DNA of 5,686 bases from an uncultured Eubacteriales bacterium. GTDB taxonomy: Bacteria > Bacillota > Clostridia > Oscillospirales > Acutalibacteraceae. The notes under the pieces are model-generated. The model searched no databases. It saw nothing but the letters and a program-made list of their open reading frames with translations, and had not been told where the DNA came from. Of the stretch, positions 1 through 5,534 are shown piece by piece. The stretch is from positions 1-5,686 of the forward strand of contig CAQJOC010000054.1 of assembly GCA_948815685.1 (NCBI GenBank), written 5' to 3'. Every line of letters begins with the position of its first letter. The first letter of the stretch is position 1. Position numbers and translations under genes: made by a program.

Positions 1-250
1 CCCTAGTACGAGAGGACCGGGATGGACGCACCTCTGGTGAACCAGTTGTCATGCCAATGGCACAGCTGGATAGCTAAGTGTGGTTAGGATAAACGCTGAA
101 AGCATCTAAGCGTGAAGCCATCTTTAAGATTAGATATCCATTAGCGTCAGCTAAATAGAACCCTTGTAGACTACAAGGTTGATAGGGAGGGAGTTTAAGT
201 ATAGCAATATATTTAGCTTACCTTTACTAATTGTTCGATTCCCTTTCCTT
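1..250 (+). rRNA. 23S ribosomal RNA, 3' end (partial)
   Basis: This is the last part of domain VI of large-subunit rRNA; the 5' part lies outside the window. The universally conserved sarcin-ricin loop AGTACGAGAGGACC is at 5-18, followed by the conserved GTTGTCATGCCAATGGCA (45-62), GCTGAAAGCATCTAAGCGTG (96-115) and GTTGATAGG (179-187) blocks. The 3' terminal part is much more AT-rich than usual but still folds: GAGG (187-190) can pair with CCTT (221-224), and GTATA/TATAT (199-203/208-212) closes a GCAA tetraloop, matching the E. coli GCGCA-GCGA-TGCGT hairpin. The conserved TACTAAT is at 225-231. Counting from it by comparison with E. coli puts the mature 3' end at about 249-251; the exact base is uncertain. 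Confidence 0.96.
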
Positions 251-285
251 TCTTTTTATTCTTTTTTTCTTCCCTTTACTTTTTT
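239..285 (+). other. Polypyrimidine tract at the 3' end of 23S rRNA
   Basis: Of 47 bases, 45 are C or T; the only purines are A258 and A278. The tract begins in the last bases of the mature 23S and continues into the 3' flank. In most bacteria the two flanks of pre-23S pair to form a processing stalk, so this could be the 3' strand of that stalk. A matching purine-rich 5' flank would lie outside the window, so the role is inferred. Confidence 0.4.
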
Positions 286-300
286 GGTCTTGATTAATTT

Positions 301-335
301 AGCTGATACTCTAAATGTGAGTGTTGGTTTTTTTT
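301..335 (+). terminator. Probable Rho-independent terminator of the rRNA operon
   Basis: The arms 301-311 and 319-329 can form an uninterrupted 11-bp stem around a 7-base loop (312-318), followed directly by a T-run (eight T in a row, 328-335, the first two shared with the stem). Five of the eleven pairs are G-U, so the stem is weak, but position and T-tail fit a terminator after 23S. No 5S or tRNA lies between the 23S end and this hairpin. Confidence 0.55.
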
Positions 336-435
336 ATTCAAATAAAGAAAAAATACGACAAAATATTTATATTAATTTACAGAATTTTGTAAAAAACAGA
401 AGAAAGTTTTACATACTATCATTTTTGGCAATTAT
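336..435. other. AT-rich intergenic stretch with inverted repeats
   Basis: This is the non-coding part between the rRNA terminator and the regulator promoter. It is very AT-rich. I see no tRNA, 5S or credible gene. The one visible structure is a set of three related half-sites: TTTACA at 376-381, its reverse complement TGTAAA at 388-393, and TTTACA again at 408-413. The longer arms TGTAAAA (388-394) and TTTTACA (407-413) also form an inverted repeat with a 12-base spacer. These lie about 30-65 bases upstream of the -35 box and could be operator half-sites, perhaps for the regulator's own control. In such AT-rich DNA, chance is a real alternative. Confidence 0.3.
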
Positions 436-439
436 ACTC

Positions 440-468
440 TTGCAAATTGTTTATTAATTAGTTATAAT
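440..468 (+). promoter_or_regulatory. Sigma-A-type promoter for the CdaR/PucR-like regulator gene
   Basis: The -35 box TTGCAA is at 440-445 and a perfect -10 box TATAAT is at 463-468, separated by exactly 17 bp. Transcription would start near 475, giving a leader of about 45 bases before the ATG at 521. The same transcript may continue into ftsEX, since no terminator with a U-tail follows the regulator gene. Confidence 0.8.
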
Positions 469-520
469 ATATATAGTGAAATATGAATTTTGTATTAGTC
501 ATTAAGAAATGAGGGGTTAT

Positions 521-1606
521 ATGTCAAATAGGCTGTTTCAGGGGATAATTCATCAAATGGGAGATACTTTAGAAAGAAGTATTGGAGTAATTGATGAGTC
601 TGCGGCTATAGTAGCTTGTAGTGAATTGGGAAAAATAGGAGAAATAAATTCTTCGATAGATTTCGCATCGCTGGCAGTATCTGATATTATGACTGTAAAT
701 GGATATACATATAAGTGCTTTGGTAATTCTTCTCGTCCGGAGTATGCGGTTTTTGTTTATGGAGCAGATGAACTTGCTAGAAAATATTGTATTCTTTTAG
801 CGGTTGCAATGGGCAATGTAAAGCAATATTATGATGAAAAATATGACAAAGTTAATTTTGTAAAAAATGTTTTGTTAGATAACGTTTTACCGGGCGATAT
901 TTATCTTAAAACAAGAGAATTGGGATTTACTACGGATGTAAGCCGAGTTTGTATAATTATAAAAACCTTATCGAAATCGGATGCTTCTGCCTATGAAGTA
1001 ATTCAAGGTTTATTTCCTGATAAAACTAAAGATTTCGTTGTTAATATAAATGAAACAGATGTTGCGTTGGTTAAAGAATTAAATTCCGACATAGATGAAA
1101 AAGATGTAGAAAAATTAGCAGCCTCAATATTTGACACATTATCTGGCGAATATTACATAAGAAGTGTAGTAGGTATAGGAACAACTGTTACTGGAATTAG
1201 AGAGCTGGCACGTTCTTTTAAAGAAGCACAGGTTGCCATAGAAGTTGGAAAAGTTTTTGATACAGAAAAGAGCATAATTGCTTACAATCACTTAGGTATC
1301 GCTAGATTAGTTTATCAATTACCCGTTACCCTTTGTGAGGCCTTTTTGAAAGAAGTATTCAAAAAAGGTCCGGTCGAATCAATGGATCAGGAGACTTTAT
1401 TTACAATTCAAAAATTCTTTGAAAATAGTTTGAATGTTTCTGAAACTTCCAGAAAATTATTTGTTCATAGAAATACCTTAGTATATAGATTGGAAAAAAT
1501 TAAAAAAATTACCGGTTTGGATTTGAGAGAGTTTGAAGATGCGATTGTGTTTAAAGTTGCATTGATGGTTAAAAAATATTTAATGTCTAATCCGGTTAGA
1601 TATTAA
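521..1606 (+). CDS. CdaR/PucR-type transcriptional regulator with C-terminal helix-turn-helix
   Basis: A 361-residue cytoplasmic DNA-binding protein of the CdaR/PucR class. The C-terminal part (about residues 290-350) is a PucR-type helix-turn-helix; the core at about 303-326 contains the family hallmark VHRNTLVYRLEKI. The middle (about 120-240) resembles the GGDEF-like linker domain of CdaR proteins. The N-terminal part (about 1-45), with IGVIDESAAIVACSELGKIG, resembles the start of the sugar-diacid recognition domain of CdaR, but the ligand cannot be told. An in-frame ATG at 509 exists; I prefer 521 because GAGGGG (511-516) sits just before it, whereas 509 has no good ribosome binding site. 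Its own promoter lies at 440-468 and ftsE follows 80 bases downstream in the same direction, so it may control, or be co-transcribed with, the cell-wall genes. That link is inferred from position only. Confidence 0.88.
   Translation: MSNRLFQGIIHQMGDTLERSIGVIDESAAIVACSELGKIGEINSSIDFASLAVSDIMTVNGYTYKCFGNSSRPEYAVFVYGADELARKYCILLAVAMGNVKQYYDEKYDKVNFVKNVLLDNVLPGDIYLKTRELGFTTDVSRVCIIIKTLSKSDASAYEVIQGLFPDKTKDFVVNINETDVALVKELNSDIDEKDVEKLAASIFDTLSGEYYIRSVVGIGTTVTGIRELARSFKEAQVAIEVGKVFDTEKSIIAYNHLGIARLVYQLPVTLCEAFLKEVFKKGPVESMDQETLFTIQKFFENSLNVSETSRKLFVHRNTLVYRLEKIKKITGLDLREFEDAIVFKVALMVKKYLMSNPVRY
1563..1591 (+). promoter_or_regulatory. Possible weak internal promoter for ftsE
   Basis: TTGATG (1563-1568) and TCTAAT (1586-1591) are spaced by 17 bp within the last codons of the regulator gene. 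They match the housekeeping consensus at 4/6 and 5/6 positions. If used, transcripts would begin near 1598 and carry the hairpin at 1629-1653 in the ftsE leader. Chance matches are common in AT-rich DNA, so this is tentative. Confidence 0.25.
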
Positions 1607-1628
1607 GATTATAGAAGCAAGTTGGGGA

Positions 1629-1653
1629 GTGCCGTCTTATTAAAAGGCGGCAT
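1629..1653 (+). promoter_or_regulatory. Stable hairpin in the ftsE leader
   Basis: GTGCCGTCTT (1629-1638) pairs with AAGGCGGCAT (1644-1653) to form a 10-bp stem with two G-U pairs and a 5-base loop. It is the most GC-rich structure in the intergenic DNA. No T-run follows, so it is not a standard intrinsic terminator. The motif AGGCGGC of the 3' arm (1645-1651) recurs at 1667-1673, near where the ftsE ribosome binding site should be, so the 5' arm could pair with either copy. A role in translation control or mRNA processing is possible but unproven. Confidence 0.5.
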
Positions 1654-1686
1654 GGTTGATTTAGAGAGGCGGCGACATTCGTAATC

Positions 1687-2367
1687 ATGATAGAATTTCA
1701 AAATGTAACCAAAGTGTATGACAACACTACAGTTGCCTTAAAAAACTTGACACTACAAATTGATGATGGAGAGTTTGTATTTGTAGTTGGTGCATCGGGT
1801 TCAGGGAAAAGTACATTTTTGAAGCTTATTATGAAAGAAGAAACGCCACTTGAGGGAAAAATAATTGTTAACGGCGTTGATATTACAGAAATGAAAAAAT
1901 CTCAAATTCCTTATTTAAGAAGAACGATGGGGATTGTTTTTCAAGATTTCAGACTAATTGAAAAAATGACTGTTTATGAAAATGTGGAATTTGCTATGGA
2001 TATTATAGGAGCTACCACTAAAGAAAAAAGGAAAAGAGTACCGTATGTATTGGGATTGGTTGGGTTATCGGATAAGGCTAGGAGACGTCCTTCGGAACTT
2101 TCGGGAGGAGAAAAGCAAAGAGTTGGTATGGCACGTGCACTTGTCAATAATCCACATATGATTATTGCGGACGAGCCTACAGGAAATATTGATCCATCTA
2201 TGTCTTATGAAATTGTTGAACTTTTAGGAGAAATAAACAAATGCGGGACCACAGTAATTATGGTAACTCATGATATTGATATAGTAAAAAAATTTCCATT
2301 TCGGGTTATTGAAATTTCTAAAGGTGAGATTAAGAGTGACACAGGAAGGCGGTCAGATGTCTCATGA
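1687..2367 (+). CDS. ftsE: Cell-division ABC transporter ATP-binding protein FtsE
   Basis: A 226-residue ABC ATPase, the usual length for FtsE. It sits on the inner face of the membrane with FtsX and couples ATP hydrolysis to control of a peptidoglycan hydrolase outside the cell. All ATPase motifs are present: Walker A GASGSGKST (35-43), Q-loop Gln86 in VFQDFRL, signature LSGGEKQR (138-145), Walker B MIIADEPT (158-165) with catalytic Glu163, and H-loop His195 in VTHD. The VFQDFRL sequence is typical of FtsE and separates it from the related LolD/MacB ATPases. The overlap with ftsX settles the assignment. The ATG at 1687 is the only reasonable start, although the purine-rich AGGCGG (1667-1672) is 14 bases away, longer than usual. 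Confidence 0.95.
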   Translation: MIEFQNVTKVYDNTTVALKNLTLQIDDGEFVFVVGASGSGKSTFLKLIMKEETPLEGKIIVNGVDITEMKKSQIPYLRRTMGIVFQDFRLIEKMTVYENVEFAMDIIGATTKEKRKRVPYVLGLVGLSDKARRRPSELSGGEKQRVGMARALVNNPHMIIADEPTGNIDPSMSYEIVELLGEINKCGTTVIMVTHDIDIVKKFPFRVIEISKGEIKSDTGRRSDVS

Positions 2368-3266
2368 AACTGATTTCCATAAAATATTTTTTAAAAGAGG
2401 GGTTTAAAAATGTTTGGATTAATGGTATGATGTCTATAGCCTCAATTCTGGTTATGGTTTGCTGCATGATTTTGACGGGAAGTGCAGTGCTGATGTCAGC
2501 GAATATAAGCTTTACGCTGAAAAGCATAGAAGGTAAAAACAGTATAACGATATATTTGGATAAGGAGGTTACAGCCGGACAAGCTTTGAGAGTAGGAGAA
2601 AAAATTGCAGAAGTTCCGAACATTGTTACTTGTGATTACTATCCGCGTGAAGAAGCAGCGAATCGATATAAAGATATGATGGGCCCATTTTTCCAGAGTT
2701 TTCAAGGAGATAAAAATCCATTCCCTGATGCGTTTCACATTACTATGGAAGACCTTTCACGATATGAAGAAACGGTAGACAAAATTAAAGCTATAAATGG
2801 TGTAAAGTCAATAAGTGATAGAAGTGAAACAGCCAAAAAGCTGACAGAGCTTAATAGTTTGGTTGCAAATGCAGGATTTTGGATTGTCATATCATTAGGG
2901 GCAGTTTCGTTGTTTATTATTTCAAACACAATTAAAGTAACAATGCATAATAGAAGATTTGAGATAAACATCATGAAATCTATCGGGGCTACGAATTGGT
3001 TTATAAGGATACCGTTTATTGTAGAAGGTATGACTATTGGATTAATTTCCGCATTAGTTTCAACAGGAATTTTAAAACTTGTTTATGAAGAAATATTAAA
3101 TATAGTAAACAAAATCATCCCATTCAGAGGAGTATCGTTTAATGAATTAATTTTACCTGTTTTTCTGAGTTTTATAGTAGCGGGAGTAATGGTTGGACTC
3201 ATCGGCGGGGGGATATCAGTAAGTAAGTATTTAAAGAAAGAGGGTGGCGATGTTGTTGCTTGGTAA
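2364..3266 (+). CDS. ftsX: Cell-division membrane protein FtsX
   Basis: A 300-residue FtsX with the standard layout: cytoplasmic N-terminus, transmembrane helix 1 (about 23-46), a large extracellular domain (about 47-168), then helices 2 (about 171-190), 3 (about 215-236) and 4 (about 262-284). Family signatures visible are NPFPDAF (118-124) in the outer domain and RRFEINIMKSIGATNWFIR (197-215) in the cytoplasmic loop after helix 2. In known systems the outer domain binds the coiled coil of the hydrolase or its activator, and FtsX passes the FtsE ATPase cycle across the membrane. The start overlaps the ftsE stop as ATGA (2364-2367), the usual sign of translational coupling; AGGAAGG (2343-2349) lies 14 bases upstream. 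The 3' end overlaps the next gene by 17 bases, tying the three genes into one unit. Confidence 0.95.
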   Translation: MKLISIKYFLKEGFKNVWINGMMSIASILVMVCCMILTGSAVLMSANISFTLKSIEGKNSITIYLDKEVTAGQALRVGEKIAEVPNIVTCDYYPREEAANRYKDMMGPFFQSFQGDKNPFPDAFHITMEDLSRYEETVDKIKAINGVKSISDRSETAKKLTELNSLVANAGFWIVISLGAVSLFIISNTIKVTMHNRRFEINIMKSIGATNWFIRIPFIVEGMTIGLISALVSTGILKLVYEEILNIVNKIIPFRGVSFNELILPVFLSFIVAGVMVGLIGGGISVSKYLKKEGGDVVAW

Positions 3267-4527
3267 AAAATTAAAAGCAATATTGGCTTTGGTAATATCT
3301 GGGGCATTTTTGGTACCGTTTATGTTACAGCCGGTGGCAAAAGCTGAGGTGGATGTAAATAAAAGTTCGGCAGCAATGGATGCTTTGAAATTGAGGAATG
3401 AGGAGCTCAAAAAAGAGTTACAGGAATCCAAGGACAGCATTAGACAGGAAGGGGACAAAAAAGCTGAGCTTGATAAACAAATAAAAATAGTTAAAGAAGA
3501 AATAGACAATTCAAATCAGTACATATTAAAACTTGAAAAAGAGATAAGCGAGCTTGAAGAGCGAATAGATGCTATCAATAAGGATATGGAAGAAAAATTA
3601 GAAATACTCAAAGAAAGTTTATATTCCATATATGTTGCCGGCGATGTTTATGCCATCGATATTATTTTGCAGGCCAAAACTTTCGAAGACTTTTTAGACA
3701 AAGCTGATATGATTAGTTCAGTGAGTGATACAATAAATGGAATAATTGAGCGTTTGAATGCAAGTCTTAAAGAAATAGAAGAAACCAAAGAAGCTGTTGA
3801 ATTTAAAAAGACGCAGGCTGAAGCTGAAATGAAAAATTTAAAAGAAAACCAAGACAGTTTGCAAGTTTTATTTGACGAGAGTGAGGCTATTCTTTCAGAA
3901 CTTCAGAGTGAAGAACAAAATGTAAAAAAGCACATTGATGAAAATGATGAAGAATTAAAAAAAATTGAAGCAGAGATAGAAAGATATTATGAACAGCAGA
4001 GGATAAAAGCTGAACAGGAAAGACGCAGAAAAGAAGAGGAAGAACGTCAGAAACAAAGTGGGACAAGTACCTCGGGGTCAAGCAGTAGTTCAAGTAGCTC
4101 AAGTAGTAGTTCAGGTCAAGTATTGGGAACAGGGAATTACATCTGGCCGGTTCCGGGATTTACATATATTTCATCTGATTATTATGACACTGTGGGCAGA
4201 AGTTCAATGCATGGAGCGATTGATATTGCTGGAGCAAAGATATATGGTTCAAAAATAGTAGCGGCTGACTCGGGAGAAGTAATTTTTGTAAATTCAACAG
4301 GCTGGGGAGGTGGCTATGGACTATATGCCATCATAGATCATGGAAATGGCAAGTCCACACTTTACGCGCATATGAGTGGGGTAGCTGTTCAAAAAGGGCA
4401 AAAAGTCCAAAAAGGACAGGTTATTGGATATGTAGGAAGTACGGGTAACTCAACAGGTCCGCATTTACATTTTGAAACTCGTCTTTATGGAAAAAAATAT
4501 AATCCGATGACTGAGTTACAAAAATAA
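3250..4527 (+). CDS. Secreted coiled-coil M23 metallopeptidase, probable FtsEX-controlled murein hydrolase
   Basis: A 425-residue exported protein. Residues 1-32 are a signal peptide (KK, hydrophobic core, cleavage after AKA). Two long charged coiled-coil stretches (about 39-117 and 155-268) flank a short segment, IYVAGDVYAIDIILQAKTFE (127-146), as in EnvC and PcsB-type proteins. A Ser-rich linker (269-290, twelve Ser at 277-288) leads to a C-terminal LytM/M23 domain (about 294-425). The zinc and catalytic residues are all present: His321 and Asp325 (HGAID), His374 (YAH), His405 and His407 (HLHFE). It should therefore be an active peptidoglycan endopeptidase, unlike E. coli EnvC, whose LytM domain is degenerate. 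Overlap with ftsX and the coiled coil argue that FtsX holds and activates it. ATG 3250 has GAGGG at a good distance (3240-3244); GTG 3244 would fall inside that site. Confidence 0.92.
   Translation: MLLLGKKLKAILALVISGAFLVPFMLQPVAKAEVDVNKSSAAMDALKLRNEELKKELQESKDSIRQEGDKKAELDKQIKIVKEEIDNSNQYILKLEKEISELEERIDAINKDMEEKLEILKESLYSIYVAGDVYAIDIILQAKTFEDFLDKADMISSVSDTINGIIERLNASLKEIEETKEAVEFKKTQAEAEMKNLKENQDSLQVLFDESEAILSELQSEEQNVKKHIDENDEELKKIEAEIERYYEQQRIKAEQERRRKEEEERQKQSGTSTSGSSSSSSSSSSSSGQVLGTGNYIWPVPGFTYISSDYYDTVGRSSMHGAIDIAGAKIYGSKIVAADSGEVIFVNSTGWGGGYGLYAIIDHGNGKSTLYAHMSGVAVQKGQKVQKGQVIGYVGSTGNSTGPHLHFETRLYGKKYNPMTELQK
4056..4119 (+). repeat. Serine-codon low-complexity repeat encoding the M23 linker
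   Basis: Twelve consecutive Ser codons (4078-4113), preceded by a Ser/Gly/Thr-rich stretch, form an irregular triplet repeat that mixes AGT, AGC and TCA. The encoded segment is a flexible linker between coiled coil and catalytic domain. Triplet repeats like this can change length in frame, so linker length may vary between strains. Confidence 0.8.
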
Positions 4528-4545
4528 TTTTTTGGAGGACAAGCC

Positions 4546-5481
4546 TTGAAGATTTTGAGACAAAAACTTACTGTAGGTGTTGTTATAGCTCTCGCTTTTA
4601 TAGCGGGAGCTGTGGCGTATTCGCTGGGATATAGTATTGCGATGAAAAAATTTAATGAGATTGTGGCATATATTCAAGAAAAAGAAACAATGTATGCAAA
4701 ATTAAGCGAAGTAGATAGAATTATCCGCCAAGAGTATATAGGCGATATTGACGAAAATAAGCTTATTTCCGGCATTTGTTCCGGGTATGTTTCAGGCTTA
4801 AAAGACTCGTCTTGTATGTATTTATCAAAAGAGGAATATAAAAAGTTTATCTCTAAAAAAAATTATGATGAAAATTGTGTAATTTATGAAAATATTGATG
4901 ACCAGATCGGATATATAAAAATTAATGCTGTTATTCCCGAAACAGGTAGCATATTTTATAATGCAATAAAAAAATTATACGCTAATAATGTGACAAAAAT
5001 AATTATTGATATAAGAAATTTATACGGGATGGATTTAGAATCAATAGGGAAGTGTCTTGATTCGGTAACAGAAAAAGGACATTTGATAAGCACAATAGAT
5101 AAAAAAGGCAATAAAAAGATAGTTTATAAGACAAATTCGGATAGAATAGATTTACAAATTGTAATTATTATGGATGATTCCACAGAGGGAACGCCTGAAT
5201 TAATAGCTTCTGCGTTAAAGGACTCAGGGAATGGCAAATTGGTTGGAGAAAAGACAAAGGGAAATGCTGTAATGCAAAAAGCAATTGCTTTATCTGATGG
5301 TTCGGGGATTATTTATACGGCAGCGTATTATGTAACACAGAAAGAAAACATATTAAAAAATGGAGTTGAGCCGGATATTGTTTCAAAACTTAGCAGTGAA
5401 AAAAAAGAACTTTTAAAAAACGGGAATCTTCGCAAAGAAGAGGATGATCAGTTTAAGGAGGCAATAAGGAGTTTTAATTGA
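4546..5481 (+). CDS. Membrane-anchored S41-family peptidase homologue, apparently catalytically inactive
   Basis: A 311-residue protein related to C-terminal-processing proteases (CtpA/Prc, family S41). One transmembrane helix (about 9-32) should anchor it with the rest outside. An S41 N-terminal helical segment (about 55-101) runs straight into the core strand IGYIKI (120-125), so the PDZ domain usually found between them (roughly 90 residues) is missing. The core continues with IIIDIRN (151-157), GEKTKGNAVMQ (234-244) and a C-terminal GVEPDI (273-278). In an ungapped alignment with GSASASE...GEKTFGKGSVQ, the nucleophile Ser becomes Gly215 and the Lys becomes Asn240; only Gln244 is kept. The Ser-Lys spacing of 25 is unchanged. 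The reading frame is intact, so this is probably a retained pseudoprotease. The TTG start is well supported: GGAGG (4534-4538), 7 bases upstream. It follows the M23 gene by 18 bases, suggesting a shared mRNA and a wall-related role. Confidence 0.88.
   Translation: MKILRQKLTVGVVIALAFIAGAVAYSLGYSIAMKKFNEIVAYIQEKETMYAKLSEVDRIIRQEYIGDIDENKLISGICSGYVSGLKDSSCMYLSKEEYKKFISKKNYDENCVIYENIDDQIGYIKINAVIPETGSIFYNAIKKLYANNVTKIIIDIRNLYGMDLESIGKCLDSVTEKGHLISTIDKKGNKKIVYKTNSDRIDLQIVIIMDDSTEGTPELIASALKDSGNGKLVGEKTKGNAVMQKAIALSDGSGIIYTAAYYVTQKENILKNGVEPDIVSKLSSEKKELLKNGNLRKEEDDQFKEAIRSFN
5455..5471 (+). promoter_or_regulatory. Tandem strong ribosome binding sites at the end of the S41-like gene
   Basis: AAGGAGG (5455-5461) and AAGGAG (5466-5471) both match the Shine-Dalgarno consensus well and lie inside the last codons of the S41-like gene. 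The second is 6 bases from TTG 5478 and 12 from ATG 5484, both opening a short ORF in another frame. It is 25 bases from the ATG at 5497 that best fits the helicase gene, too far for normal initiation there. Confidence 0.5.
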
Positions 5482-5534
5482 CTATGAAAATTGGTGATGA
5501 ATCCAGTGGATTTAAATTCCCTTTTAGAATTTGA
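5478..5534 (+). other. Possible short ORF overlapping the start of the helicase gene
   Basis: TTG 5478 (or ATG 5484) opens a reading frame of 18 (or 16) codons that ends at TGA 5532-5534. The peptide from ATG 5484, MKIGDESSGFKFPFRI, resembles nothing I know. Its start overlaps the S41 gene stop by a few bases and it has the better ribosome binding site. It could be a leader peptide coupled to the helicase, the true N-terminus joined by a +1 shift, or a sign of a one-base sequence error. The helicase frame is +1 relative to it. Confidence 0.25.

Noticed and set aside
179..457. 92-codon + strand ORF with a hydrophobic product
   Set aside because: It begins inside the 23S 3' end and crosses the pyrimidine tract and probable terminator. 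The hydrophobic look comes from T-rich DNA (Phe/Leu codons), and there is no family resemblance.
509..520. Start of the regulator at ATG 509
   Set aside because: The GAGGGG ribosome binding site lies between 509 and 521 and serves the second ATG; nothing suitable precedes 509.
1629..1660. Intrinsic terminator between the regulator gene and ftsE
   Set aside because: The hairpin is stable but is followed by GGTTGATTTAG with no T-run, so it does not fit a Rho-independent terminator.
2330..3509. Several - strand ORFs of 74-97 codons
   Set aside because: They lie antisense to ftsX and the M23 gene, whose products are clear family members. They lack recognisable domains and are shadow frames.
3887..4258. 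Short ORFs on both strands within the M23 gene
   Set aside because: They are alternative frames of the coiled-coil, linker and M23-coding DNA; the main frame has all the M23 motifs.
4387..4430. Apparent tandem repeat in the M23 gene (QKGQ-KVQKGQ)
   Set aside because: The V.KGQ.V.KGQ.IG pattern is a normal part of M23 domains, not a separate DNA repeat.
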